Source: Arthrobacter sp. ISL-65
Lineage (GTDB): Bacteria; Actinomycetota; Actinomycetes; Actinomycetales; Micrococcaceae
Direction of reading: 5' to 3'
Assembly: GCF_018613795.1 (NCBI RefSeq)
Contig: NZ_JAGGPN010000004.1
Span: forward strand, 142,452-206,451
Length of the DNA stretch: 64,000 bases
Part shown: one piece after another, positions 44,757-53,236 of the stretch
Layout: the number at the start of each line of letters is the position of its first letter
Position numbering within the stretch: the first letter of the stretch is position 1
Position numbers and translations under genes: made by a program
The notes under the pieces: model-generated
Told to the model about the DNA's origin: nothing
Databases searched by the model: none
What the model saw: only the letters and a program-made list of their open reading frames with translations

Positions 44757-45182
44757 TTAGGCCGCGTTGATTTGGTGCTGCTGGCCTCCCTTGGTCTCTA
44801 TTTCGATTTTCCGCGGCTTTGCTTGGGCAGCCACGGGGATTCGTAGGTTCAGGACGCCCGCGTCGTAGTTTGCCGTGATTTTATCGGTCTCCATGGCCTC
44901 CCCGAGAACGAGTTGGCGGCTGAAGACACCTCGGGGCCGCTCGGAGGCCACCATCTCGACGTCTTTTCCAGCCGTGTCCTTCCGTTCGGCGCGGACCGTC
45001 AGAACGTTTTTGTCCACGCCCAGGTCAATGGAATCAGGGTCCACGCCCGGCAGATCCAGGGCAAAGACATAGTCATCCCCTTCCCGCCATGCATCCATCG
45101 GCATGGCTGCAGGATGGGCCACAGTCCCCAGCACCTGTTCGGCGAGGCGGTCCAGCTGACGGAAAGGATCGAACATCAACAT
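44757..45182 (-). CDS. Hsp20-family small heat-shock protein
   Basis: A 141-residue alpha-crystallin-type chaperone. The N-terminus MLMFDPFRQLDRLAEQVLG is followed by the crystallin domain (~28-125: DAWREGDDYVFALDLPGVDP, LTVRAERKD, FSRQLVLGEAMETDKITANY, GVLNLRIPV) with the LxIPV element. ATG 45182 is best spaced from AAGGAGG; a GTG lies one codon earlier. Small Hsps hold unfolding proteins. The upstream region contains one arm of a 34-bp inverted repeat. Confidence 0.95.
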   Translation of the reverse strand: MLMFDPFRQLDRLAEQVLGTVAHPAAMPMDAWREGDDYVFALDLPGVDPDSIDLGVDKNVLTVRAERKDTAGKDVEMVASERPRGVFSRQLVLGEAMETDKITANYDAGVLNLRIPVAAQAKPRKIEIETKGGQQHQINAA

Positions 45183-45211
45183 CACATACCTCCTTGATCA
45201 TCTTCGATCGG

Positions 45212-45348
45212 ATCTGTATCCGTTGACATAGATTTAATAGCACTGTCCATTGCCGTCTGCAAGAGCTTTCGCGTCAGTTCTCGCGCCAGAAAAACCCTTG
45301 CGTGCACCCTTCACCAGTGCTAATAAATCTATAGCAGCCGATACAGAT
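45212..45348. promoter_or_regulatory. Pair of 34-bp outward-facing inverted repeats between hsp20 and the tRNA
   Basis: Arm 1 (45212-45245, minus strand) and arm 2 (45315-45348, plus strand) match at 29 of 34 positions. Each reads CAGTGCTA..AAATCTAT ... GATACAGAT toward its downstream gene: arm 1 ends 30 bp before hsp20, arm 2 ends 55 bp before the tRNA. The AT-rich shared sequence probably is a duplicated promoter/operator serving both directions. Confidence 0.65.
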
Positions 45349-45402
45349 TATTTGAGGGTTGTGAGCGATTGCCGGGAGGATCACATGCGTGCAGGGTAGG
45401 CC

Positions 45403-45477
45403 GCACCCGTAGCTCAGCCGGAAGAGCAGGGGACTTTTTAATCCTCGGGTCGTGGGGTTCGAGCCCCACCGGGTGCA
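45403..45477 (+). tRNA. tRNA-Lys (TTT)-like gene with 8-base anticodon and T loops
   Basis: A cloverleaf is clear: acceptor GCACCCG/CGGGTGC, D arm GCTC/GAGC, anticodon stem GGGGA/TCCTC, T stem GTGGG/CCCAC, discriminator A, no encoded CCA. But the anticodon loop is CTTTTTAA and the T loop GTTCGAGC, each one base longer than the canonical seven, so the total is 75 instead of 73. The extra bases fall in a T-run and a G-run. This may be a degenerate tRNA or a sequencing artefact. Confidence 0.7.
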
Positions 45478-45545
45478 ACTCCGGACGGACAGTAGTGGGG
45501 ATTTCCGGTCCGGGCGCGGTTCAGATGGAAGGCGGTGAATGAGAC

Positions 45546-45794
45546 ATGAACCCAGAACTCCAAAGGTTGCGGGCACTCGCGGCGGTCATGGCGGCCACCC
45601 AGACCGCCCTGGACGTGGCCCACCGAACATTGCGGGAATCCTCGGCGGCGCTGCTGCGCACCGGGGACGCGACCCTTGCTGAGGTCAGTGAAGCCACTGG
45701 TTTGGACCAAGGCGAACTGCTGGACCTGCTCAGCCGCAACACTCCCGGCCGCGAACCGGCCTGGAACCAACCGCGGATCACAGGTTTGTCCTAG
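45546..45794 (+). CDS. Small HTH-like hypothetical protein
   Basis: This encodes 82 residues from ATG 45546. The N-terminal half is a long amphipathic helix (LQRLRALAAVMAATQTALDVA). The second half, TLAEVSEATGLDQGELLDLLSR, has the spacing of a helix-turn-helix. No named family. Codon third positions are strongly G/C, as in real genes here. It may be a small DNA-binding protein; it starts ~70 bp after the tRNA. Confidence 0.6.
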   Translation: MNPELQRLRALAAVMAATQTALDVAHRTLRESSAALLRTGDATLAEVSEATGLDQGELLDLLSRNTPGREPAWNQPRITGLS

Positions 45795-45890
45795 CGGTCG
45801 GCGCACGTGACATGGCAGATCCAACGCCCGGCCCGCCAGGAAGAGCGAATAGGCGACCCCCTGCTGGCTTTTGGTTGACGAAGGTCATTA

Positions 45891-46208
45891 TTGGCGTTCA
45901 GAAACAGCCACGGAGGGGACTTGGAGTCCGTCGCTGACGACTCGGCTGCATCAAGGTTCCCGCCGGGCCCGGCTTGGCGGGGGGTGCATTGCCAGGCCCG
46001 GCGGACTGGCCCGGAGGGCGCCTCGTTGGCCAGATACCCAGATCCTTTCGCTGGCGCCTTGGGGAAACCCGACGAACCCTATGAACCGATAGCCGCCCCT
46101 TGGAAAACAATGCCCATCGGAGAGCCCACCCTTGATGGCCCCACCAGAACAGAGGGTGGAAAACCCTACAGCGGTCCAATTGTCCACAGGGAATTCATCA
46201 TGAAGTGA
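45891..46208 (+). CDS. Doubtful hypothetical reading frame
   Basis: A 105-codon frame opening at TTG 45891. The product is Pro/Gly-rich, with YPDPFAGALGKPDEPYEP and PIGEPTLDGPTRTEGG, lacks hydrophobic cores, and uses codons (AGA, ATA, AAA) that are rare in neighbours. There is no good ribosome-binding site. It may be a fast-evolving or imported small gene, or no gene at all. Confidence 0.3.
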   Translation: MAFRNSHGGDLESVADDSAASRFPPGPAWRGVHCQARRTGPEGASLARYPDPFAGALGKPDEPYEPIAAPWKTMPIGEPTLDGPTRTEGGKPYSGPIVHREFIMK

Positions 46209-46253
46209 TGGCAGAGTACGAGCAGTGGGGACAAGGCTAAGGAGGTGGTTCCC

Positions 46254-46529
46254 GTGGACGTCGAGGTGACCGGCAATGCCGCCGGCGCGGGTTCAACGGC
46301 CGGACCGGGCGGGCTTCTGCAGTTTCAGCTCACGCAGCTGATCGGCGGGATCCTCGCCCAGCAGGACCTGGACCCCGGCATACGCCTGGCCCTGCTCCGG
46401 CACCTCTCTCAGAACCCGGGGCATCCCGAGCAGGCTCTGCTCGCCCACCTCCACGACGTCCAGGCCCCGGAGGACCTGCCACCATTCAAGGACTGCCAAA
46501 AGCCCACAATGCAGACTGCCGGTTCGTAG
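46254..46529 (+). CDS. Hypothetical small protein
   Basis: This encodes 91 residues from GTG 46254, placed by the strong AAGGAGGTGGTTCCC. A Gly/Ala-rich start is followed by LLQFQLTQLIGGILAQQDLDP and a Leu-rich helical stretch. No family is recognised. Good ribosome-binding site and GC-rich codon usage support expression. It stands alone between the doubtful frame and a terminator-rich region. Confidence 0.5.
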   Translation: MDVEVTGNAAGAGSTAGPGGLLQFQLTQLIGGILAQQDLDPGIRLALLRHLSQNPGHPEQALLAHLHDVQAPEDLPPFKDCQKPTMQTAGS

Positions 46530-46745
46530 TCCGCTCAGCGGCGGCGCCGTTGCCTTTTCCGGGCTACTTTGTCGGGGAAGACCGGCCGCAACTGCTCCCG
46601 AAGACCAACCTATTCTTCGCCATATACCCGGCGTAAAATTGGAACCGGCCGGCGGCGGACGGCCGCTGGTGTCCCCCATGCCAGCCGGCACCCAGCTCCG
46701 TCGTCGGTCCCAGCACTCCGTCACGTGTGTGTTCGAAAACCACCG

Positions 46746-46789
46746 AAGAAGAACCCCGCGCAACTGACTCGTGCCGCGGGGTTCTTCTT
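46746..46789. terminator. Strong hairpin with T-run
   Basis: AAGAAGAACCCCGCG (46746-46760) pairs perfectly with CGCGGGGTTCTTCTT (46775-46789). It is 217 bp after the last gene call, so the gene it originally served may have been lost. Confidence 0.8.
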
Positions 46790-46918
46790 TGAAATCTGAC
46801 GGCTCAAATTTCAGGCGGGTCAGGAAGGTTCTCTCGCGCCTGCGAGGAGCGCGCCTGACTTCCTCAGGCTATGTCGAGAATGGAAGTGTTTCCCGCAGCC
46901 GTCCTGACCTCTTCTTAA

Positions 46919-46971
46919 CCAAGAACGACGGCGACACCCCGGACTCACCGGTGTGTCGCCGTCGTTCTTGG
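46919..46971. terminator. 19-bp perfect hairpin just before the Rieske remnant
   Basis: CCAAGAACGACGGCGACAC (46919-46937) pairs with 46953-46971 without mismatch. It sits 13 bp before the point where similarity to a Rieske oxygenase begins. No intact gene ends directly upstream, so this is probably a deletion junction. Confidence 0.75.
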
Positions 46972-46983
46972 CGCAAAGGGGGT

Positions 46984-47313
46984 CAGGACGACTGGCTGTA
47001 CCTGCCCTCCGTCGTCGAGTCCGGCAAGGACGTCACTGCCTCCGTTGAGCTGTTCCACCGGGTGAACATGCAGGACTTCGACGCGTGCGAACGCTGCCAG
47101 CCGGGCATGGCCTCCAAGGTCTACTCCAAGGGCGGCGTGCTCGTCCCGTCCGAGCACCACATCGGTGCTTTCCACGACTGGATCCAGGAAAAGGTTGGCG
47201 ACGTCGAGCTGTCCGGCGAGGCACTGCTGGGCATCACCGACAGCACCCCGCCGCTGGAGGAACGGGCTGAAACCCTCGAACGCAAAGAGGCCGCACCAAC
47301 CGCCGCCTCCTAA
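46984..47313 (+). pseudogene. Truncated Rieske-type oxygenase alpha subunit (C-terminal third only)
   Basis: The frame encodes ~110 residues like the C-terminal catalytic domain end of Rieske non-haem iron oxygenases: ELFHRVNMQDFDACERCQ, GMASKVYSKGG and HIGAFHDWIQEKVG, compared with the ...EDxxxCExxQxGxxSxxY... pattern of GbcA/choline-monooxygenase-type enzymes. The Rieske [2Fe-2S] domain and most of the catalytic domain are absent, and there is no start signal. Two terminator hairpins lie directly upstream. Set between a choline locus and a dimethylglycine locus, it is plausibly the remains of a glycine betaine monooxygenase. Confidence 0.7.
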
Positions 47314-47324
47314 ACGATCATTTC

Positions 47325-47355
47325 GATGACCCCGGACCCTCGGTCCGGGGTCATC
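47325..47355. terminator. Bidirectional terminator between Rieske remnant and iclR-type gene
   Basis: GATGACCCCGGACC (47325-47338), loop CTC, GGTCCGGGGTCATC (47342-47355); 14-bp stem. It overlaps the last codons of the regulator gene. Confidence 0.8.
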
Positions 47356-48160
47356 GGTGTGTGTAGCCCATCTTTCCGCTGATGCTCAGGCCAGCGTCCC
47401 GGAGGCCCTGGATCAAGCCGGGCGTATTTTCGGGGTTGAAGCGGAAGGCAGGACCGGAGATGCTGACGGCCCCGATGACCGTCCCGAAGTGGTTGTAAAC
47501 CGGCACGGCAACAGCGTTTAGGCCGATTTCGAATTCCTCATGAACAACGGCGTAACCGTCGCGGGAAACGTCGAGGAGCTGGTTCTCCAAGGCATCCCTG
47601 TCAGTGATGGTCCGCGGGGTGCGGGCCGGAAGGCCCGCCTCCTGGAGGATCCGGGACCGTTCTTCAGCCGGCAGGGCTGCCAGCAGTACTTTGCCGCTGG
47701 AGGTGGCGTGGAGGGGCGTGAGGCTGCCCACCCAGTCGGACGTTGCCAGCGTCGACGGGCCCATGGCCTGGTCGACGTTCACCGCGTAGCCGGAACGCAG
47801 GACGGCGAGGTTGACGGTTTCCTTGTATTGGTGTGCGAGGCTCTCCAGGGTGGGACGCGCCTCGTGGACCAGGCTCAGCCGGCCGGGAATGGAGCTCGCC
47901 AGGCGAAGGATGCCGAATCCCAGCTGATACTTGCCGCGGTCATTGTTCTGCCGCACGATCTCCCTGGACACCAGCGAGCCGAGCAGCCGCGAAACGGTGG
48001 ACTTGTGAACTCCCATTTCGTCGGCGATGTCACTGACGCCTGCGTGTCCGTCCCTGGCGATGATTTCCAGGATCTGGAGGGCGCGGTCTACGGACTGGAC
48101 GCCGCCTCCGCTTTGGGCGTCCGCATCCCTGTCGTTCCCTGGTTCGTCTCTCGCAGCCAT
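47351..48160 (-). CDS. IclR-family transcriptional regulator
   Basis: About 269 residues from ATG 48160, chosen because GGGAGCACCTCTG precedes it; ATGs at 48175 and 48211 are alternatives. The winged helix (QSVDRALQILEIIARDGHAGVSDIADEMGVHKSTVSRLL, given here only as the region ~22-60) is followed by the IclR effector domain with LHATSSGKVLLAALP and GAVSISGPAFRF. It is the last gene on the strand of the folate C1 operon, separated by a terminator; control of that operon by betaine-derived metabolites is an inference. Confidence 0.9.
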   Translation of the reverse strand: MAARDEPGNDRDADAQSGGGVQSVDRALQILEIIARDGHAGVSDIADEMGVHKSTVSRLLGSLVSREIVRQNNDRGKYQLGFGILRLASSIPGRLSLVHEARPTLESLAHQYKETVNLAVLRSGYAVNVDQAMGPSTLATSDWVGSLTPLHATSSGKVLLAALPAEERSRILQEAGLPARTPRTITDRDALENQLLDVSRDGYAVVHEEFEIGLNAVAVPVYNHFGTVIGAVSISGPAFRFNPENTPGLIQGLRDAGLSISGKMGYTHR

Positions 48161-48314
48161 CAGAGGTGCTCCCATGTTGTCGCCGTGACCAGCCGTCAGG
48201 CTTTGCACCATCCCGCCTGCTTCACACGTCTGATCCTAGACTGCGTCGGACACACCGGCGTCATCTTCCTGAACACAGCCTTTATTCCCCGGACGCAGGG
48301 AATCCCGGAAACAC

Positions 48315-48363
48315 GGAACCCCGCCGCGGCTGTGAACGGGTCACTGTGCCGCGGCGGGGTTCC
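48315..48363 (-). terminator. Terminator of the C1/FDH operon after fdhD
   Basis: A 16-bp perfect stem, GGAACCCCGCCGCGGC (48315-48330) with GCCGCGGCGGGGTTCC (48348-48363). It lies 18 bp downstream of the fdhD stop on the minus strand. Confidence 0.85.
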
Positions 48364-48381
48364 TGAAGCTGTCTGGAGTGG

Positions 48382-49275
48382 TCAGCCGATTTTGGGGCTC
48401 GTTAGCGCAGGAGCCGCTAGTGGGGGCGCCAGCCTTTCCTGGCCCACATACGCATTGAGGCTCTTGCCCCGGCTGAAGCCCACAAGGGTTACACCGGCGT
48501 CGGCGGCGAGGTCCGCTGCCAGGCTTGAGGGTGCGCTGACCGCAGCCAGAACCGGGATGCCGGCGAGGGCAGCCTTTTGAACGAGCTCGAATGACGCCCT
48601 GCCCGAGACCTGGAGGACGGTTCCGCGCAACGGCAGAAGCCCTTCGCGCAGCGCCCACCCGATCACCTTGTCCACGGCATTGTGCCGGCCCACGTCCTCG
48701 CGGAGGCAAAGCAGCTCCGCTTCACCCCGGTCACCGATCTTGAACAGCCCTGCTGCGTGGACGCCGCCGGTCTTGTCGAACAGCGCCTGGGCTTCGCGCA
48801 GTTGTTCGGGCAGACGTGCTATGACATCGATCGGCACGCGCAGCTGGTCCCCGTGCACGTCATAAGTGAGGGTCTTGCGGACGGCCTCGATGGATGTGCT
48901 GCCGCAGATGCCGCAGGAGCTTGACGTGTAAACGTGCCTGCCGGTGTCCGGCAGTGCCAAGCCGGGACGGAACTGCGCTTCGACCACATTGAACGTCTGC
49001 CTGCCGGTTTCGTCCTCCCCGGCGCAGAAGCGCAGCGAAACGAGATCCGCCTGGCTGGCGATGATGCCCTCCGAGACGAGAAAACCCGCAACGAGGTCAA
49101 AGTCATCGCCGGGCGTCCGCATCGTCACGGCAAAGGACAGGTTTCCGAAGCGGATTTCCAGCGGCTCCTCGGCCGCCAGCACGTCTTCGCGCAGCCGCAC
49201 TGGATATTCCATGGCGGCTTCGGAGCCGTCCAGCAGGTAGCGGTGTACCTTCCGGCGCTGGGTCATGCGGGCCAC
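48382..49275 (-). CDS. fdhD: Formate dehydrogenase accessory sulfurtransferase FdhD
   Basis: This 297-residue protein transfers sulfur from cysteine desulfurase to the molybdenum cofactor, needed for formate dehydrogenase activity. The Cys motif SSSCGICG (~121-128) is intact. Others: PLEIRFGNLSFAVTMRTPG, EDVGRHNAVDKVIG and the SGRASFELVQKAALAGIP block. GTG 49275 is supported by GGGAGGACTAGAAC, which also contains the moeA stop, so the two are coupled. It serves the YdeP/FdhF-type enzyme(s) in this window. Confidence 0.95.
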   Translation of the reverse strand: MARMTQRRKVHRYLLDGSEAAMEYPVRLREDVLAAEEPLEIRFGNLSFAVTMRTPGDDFDLVAGFLVSEGIIASQADLVSLRFCAGEDETGRQTFNVVEAQFRPGLALPDTGRHVYTSSSCGICGSTSIEAVRKTLTYDVHGDQLRVPIDVIARLPEQLREAQALFDKTGGVHAAGLFKIGDRGEAELLCLREDVGRHNAVDKVIGWALREGLLPLRGTVLQVSGRASFELVQKAALAGIPVLAAVSAPSSLAADLAADAGVTLVGFSRGKSLNAYVGQERLAPPLAAPALTSPKIG

Positions 49276-49278
49276 GTT

Positions 49279-50572
49279 CTAGTCCTCCCAGATCAATTTG
49301 CCGGGAAGCGGGGGCCGCAGCTCCGGGCGCCACGGGAGCGCAAATGCCGGAACCGGCTCACCCAGCTGAACGCCGCGGGACGGAACCACCATGACGCCGT
49401 CGGCGGTGGCCAGTCCGCGCATCATCCCGGGGCCGGTGTAGTAGGCGGGAGTCGCCAGGTCCTTGACCCAGCGGAACGGCATGAGCCGGGTGGACCGCAC
49501 GGTGGGCGTCGATGGTGGTGCCGCACGGCACCCGGCTGATGCCGGGCAGAGGCTGGTGACCGAGGGCGGCCAGCAGCGGACCGCCAACGGTGAAGAGCGC
49601 CATGAGGGCGGCGAGCGGGTTGCCGGGAAGCCCGACGACGAACCGGCCGTTGGGCAGTTTGCCCAGGGCGGCAGGGTGGCCGGGCCGCATGGCGATGCCG
49701 TCGACGAGGAGTCGCCCGCCGAGCGCTACCACGGCATTTCGGAAATGGTCAGCGCCCGAGCGCCCTGTGCCGCCGGTGGTCACCACGACGTCGGGCCACT
49801 GCCCCATCGGCGCTTCGGCGGCACCCAGTGCCGTGAGCCATTCCTCGTAGGAGTCCCCGATCCGGACCAGCGGCCCCGGGACACCCCCAAGCATCTGGAT
49901 GACTGTGCTGAGCTGTGGCCCGAAGGCGTCCCTGACCTGTCCCGGTGCCGGGATTCTGGCCGTGACCACCTCTGAGCCGGTGACCAGCATCTTGACCAGT
50001 GGCTCGCCGCGCACTGTCAACTGGTCGAAGCCTGCGACGGCGGCCAGGGCGATATGCGCAGGGTTCAAGGCCGTCCCGGCAGGGATCAGCACCTCGCCGG
50101 CTGCCGCTTCCTCGCCCGACCTGCGGATGTGCTGGCCCGGGCGGGGTTCGCCGGGGGAAGCCCCGTCTCCCACCAGCAATATGGCCCGGCCGCCCGCGTC
50201 CTTTGCAAGCCGTCCGCTTTCAACACGGAGCACCGCCTGGGAGCCTGGCTGTATGACCCCACCTGTGACGACAGGGCTGGCCTCTCCGTTGCGGAGGGGC
50301 TTTCCCGGTTCCGTCAATGTCCAGGGGCCGTCACCGCTAACCGTCCAGCCGTCCATGGCGGATGAAGCGTAGTGGGGCATCTCCTGCAGCGCGACGACGT
50401 CGGCCGCCAGGGTTCTGCCGTTCGCCTCCCCAAGCGGGATACGCTCCGGTCCAAGGGGGCTGGCGCAGTCGAAAGCCAGACGGCGTGCTTCCGCCCAGGT
50501 GTGCTCCCCGTGAGCGGCCCGCCCGCCATCCTCGCCGGGCCTGTTGACGGTTTGAAGGGATAGAGCTACCAC
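49279..50572 (-). pseudogene. moeA: Molybdopterin molybdenumtransferase MoeA, frameshifted near the C-terminus
   Basis: From GTG 50572 (RBS GAGGGGACGACCA) the protein reads as MoeA: MPHYASSAMDGW, VVTTGGTGRSGADHFRNAV, VGLPGNPLAALMALF. After GTTIDA the frame turns into Arg/His-rich nonsense to 49358, while the true domain IV (TVRSTRLMPFRWVKD... to PGKLIWED) continues in the next frame to a stop at 49279. One extra base in the run at 49504-49506 explains it. MoeA inserts molybdate into molybdopterin, fitting its place between the oxidoreductase and fdhD. Either a real mutation or a sequencing error. Confidence 0.88.
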
Positions 50573-50650
50573 TGGTCGTCCCCTCGTTTGGATGGTTGCC
50601 GGGCTGTCGTCCCGCCTGGCGGCGACGTCCTAAAAGACATGCCTGCCGCT

Positions 50651-50740
50651 GCTGTTTCGTTTCCCGAAAGCGGTGCTCCGGCGCTTACCTCCCCAGGTAT
50701 TTCAGGCCTCCGAAACACCGTTTACGGGAAACGAAACAGC
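50651..50740. repeat. Long inverted repeat between the YdeP/FdhF gene and moeA
   Basis: GCTGTTTCGTTTCCCG (50651-50666) is a perfect inverted copy of 50725-50740; allowing two mismatches the arms extend to 25 bp. The ~40-bp centre has its own small hairpin TACCT-N4-AGGTA. As RNA it is a stable extended stem; as DNA it resembles a MITE-like palindrome. Possibly an attenuator between the oxidoreductase and moeA/fdhD. Confidence 0.75.
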
Positions 50741-50820
50741 TTTATGCCCTTGGCGGTGCGGGCTTGGGCGCCGCGCCGTCGCCGGTCGCCCTGATATTCA
50801 AATTATATCGTAAAGATATA

Positions 50821-53190
50821 TCAGTGCGGAAGGGTTGCAAGCATTTGATTTTCCCCTGCCTTGACGACGCCTGCCGGTTCCAGCCGGACGACGACGGACT
50901 TGGACGTCGGGGTTCCGCTGGTGTCGGCCACGGAGTCCAGCGGCACCAGCACGTTGGTTTCCGGGTAGTAGGCGGCTGCGCACCCCTTCGGCGTCGAGTA
51001 GCCCACGATCCGGAAGTTCTCCGCCCTGCGTTCTGTGCCCCGGAACTCTGAAACCAGGTCCACCATGTCGCCGTCGGCATAGCCCAGCTCGGCGATGTCC
51101 GCCTCGCTGACCAGCACCACGCGCCGGCCGCCATGGATTCCGCGGTACCGGTCGTCCTTTCCGTAGATCGTGGTGTTGTACTGGTCGTGGGAACGCAGGG
51201 TCTGCAGGATCAGCCGGCCGGGGGGAACCCGAAGGTACTCCAGGGCATTGGACGTGAAGTGCGCCTTGCCCGACCGGGTCTTGAACTCCTTGTTGTCCCG
51301 TGGCGGGTGGGGCAGAACGAAGCCCCCGGGGTGCTGGATTCTCTCCTCGAAATTCTCGAAGCCATCGATGACGGCCTCGATGTGCTTCCTGACCAGGGAA
51401 TAGTCGTCCCGGAGCGAGAGCCAGTCCGCCACCGGGGTGTTGGGACGGGGCTGGCCATTGGCGTCGGTGAACACCCTGTGCGCCAGGTTGCAGACGATGG
51501 CCACCTCGGACATGAGGTGCTCGCTGGCGGGCTTGAGCCGGCCGCGGGACGCATGAACTGCGCTCATGGAATCCTCCACGGTGACCCTCTGGTCACCGGA
51601 CCGCTGGGTGTCCCTCTCGGTGCGGCCCAGCGTTGGGAGGATCAGGGCGCGCTTTCCTGTCGACAGGTGCGAATGATTCAGTTTCGTCGAGATCTGCACG
51701 GTCAGCCGGGTATTGGCCAGGGCCTTCTCGGTGGCATCCGAGTCCGGAGCCGCCCGCACGAAGTTTCCGCCCATGCCCACGAATAGCCTGACCTTGCCGT
51801 CACGCATTGCCCGGATTGCGGCGACGGTGTCGTAGCCGTGCGCCCGCGGCGAATGGAACTGGAATTCCTGGTCCAGTTGGTCGTGGAAGCTCTCGGGCAT
51901 CCGTTCGAAGATGCCCATGGTCCGGTCGCCCTGGACATTGGAGTGTCCGCGAACCGGGCAGACTCCCGCTCCGGGCTTGCCGATGTTGCCCTGCAGCAGC
52001 AGGACATTGACGACGTCGCGCAGGGTGGGGACTGAGTGCTTGTGCTGCGTCAGGCCCATGGCCCAACAGACGATGGTGGAGCCTGACGCCAGGAGCCGTT
52101 CACCGGTGGCGTTGATCTGTTCCATGGTCAGGCCGGTCGCCTCGACGATGTCGTCCCACTGCACCTGTTCCAGCTGCGAAAGGTATGACTCGAGGCCCAC
52201 AGTATGGTTGCTGATGAAGTCGTGATCAAAAACCGTGGACAGGCCAGGGGTGTTCCTGCCTGCACGTTCTGCGTCCAGCAGGTATTTCCCGAGGCCCTGG
52301 AAGAGTGCCTGGTCGCCGCCGGCCCTGATCTGCAGGAAGTCATCAGTCAGCTGCGTGCCCACCAGCGTACCCACGACGGTCTGCGGGTTCTCGAAGTGCA
52401 GGAGCCCGGCCTCGGGGAGCGGATTGACGGATACGATGGCGGCGCCGTTTTTCTTCGCCTTCTCCAGGGCACTGAGCATGCGCGGGTGGTTCGTGCCCGG
52501 GTTCTGGCCCGCCACGAAGATGAGGGACGCCGTCTCCAGATCCTTCAGGCTGACAGAACCCTTGCCAATGCCTATGGTCTCCACCAGTGCAGATCCGGAG
52601 GACTCGTGGCACATGTTTGAACAGTCCGGGAGGTTGTTCGTGCCCACGCCGCGGACGAGCAGCTGGTACACGAACGCTGCCTCGTTGGAAGTCCGTCCGG
52701 ACGTGTAGAAAACGCTCTGGTCGGGGTGGTCCATGTCCCTGAGTTCCTGGGCGATGAGCTCCAGGGCGTCGTCCCAGTCGATGGGACTGTAGTGGGTTGC
52801 GCCCTCATCCAGGACCATCGGGTGGGTCAGCCTTCCCTGCTGCCCCAGCCAGTAGTCGTCGCGTGTCTTCAGCTCGGCGACGGAATGCGTGGCGAAAAAC
52901 TCCGGGCTGACACGGCGGCGGGTAGCTTCCTCCGCCACCGCCTTCGCACCGTTCTCGCAGAATTCCGCCGCATTGCGCTTCTCATGTTCCGGCCAGGCGC
53001 AGCCCATGCAGTCAAACCCGTCGATCTGGTTGACGGCCATCAGCGTCTGGACGCTGCGCAGGGGACCCATCTGCTCCAGCGAGATTTTCAGGGCGTTCGC
53101 CACCGCGGGAATGCCCACGGCCTTGGTTTTGGGTTTGCTGACGGTCAGCCTTGACTCGTCAATGTTCTCGCGTGGGGCTTTAGACGCCAT
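50821..53190 (-). CDS. FdhF/YdeP-family molybdopterin oxidoreductase (formate dehydrogenase-like), copy 2
   Basis: A 789-residue paralogue of the enzyme at 40257. ATG 53190 follows AAGGAAGAGCCA; an upstream frame to 53331 is unsupported. Shared blocks include FDCMGCAWPEHEKRNAAEFC, NNLPDCSNMCHESSGSAL, VRGHSNVQGDRTMGIFER, LPTLGRTERD and RSHDQYNTTIYG. It lies after the folD-orf82 genes and before moeA-fdhD on one strand, so its product is most likely the terminal formate oxidase of the folate pathway. Substrate inferred from context. Confidence 0.87.
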   Translation of the reverse strand: MASKAPRENIDESRLTVSKPKTKAVGIPAVANALKISLEQMGPLRSVQTLMAVNQIDGFDCMGCAWPEHEKRNAAEFCENGAKAVAEEATRRRVSPEFFATHSVAELKTRDDYWLGQQGRLTHPMVLDEGATHYSPIDWDDALELIAQELRDMDHPDQSVFYTSGRTSNEAAFVYQLLVRGVGTNNLPDCSNMCHESSGSALVETIGIGKGSVSLKDLETASLIFVAGQNPGTNHPRMLSALEKAKKNGAAIVSVNPLPEAGLLHFENPQTVVGTLVGTQLTDDFLQIRAGGDQALFQGLGKYLLDAERAGRNTPGLSTVFDHDFISNHTVGLESYLSQLEQVQWDDIVEATGLTMEQINATGERLLASGSTIVCWAMGLTQHKHSVPTLRDVVNVLLLQGNIGKPGAGVCPVRGHSNVQGDRTMGIFERMPESFHDQLDQEFQFHSPRAHGYDTVAAIRAMRDGKVRLFVGMGGNFVRAAPDSDATEKALANTRLTVQISTKLNHSHLSTGKRALILPTLGRTERDTQRSGDQRVTVEDSMSAVHASRGRLKPASEHLMSEVAIVCNLAHRVFTDANGQPRPNTPVADWLSLRDDYSLVRKHIEAVIDGFENFEERIQHPGGFVLPHPPRDNKEFKTRSGKAHFTSNALEYLRVPPGRLILQTLRSHDQYNTTIYGKDDRYRGIHGGRRVVLVSEADIAELGYADGDMVDLVSEFRGTERRAENFRIVGYSTPKGCAAAYYPETNVLVPLDSVADTSGTPTSKSVVVRLEPAGVVKAGENQMLATLPH

Positions 53191-53236
53191 TGGCTCTTCC
53201 TTAAATCTTTTGCCGGGCAATGAGGGCGTGCGTTGA

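Noticed and set aside
44370..44846. Open frames on both strands between the small hypothetical gene and hsp20
   Set aside because: No ribosome-binding site, no motif, and Arg/Gly/Pro-rich composition.
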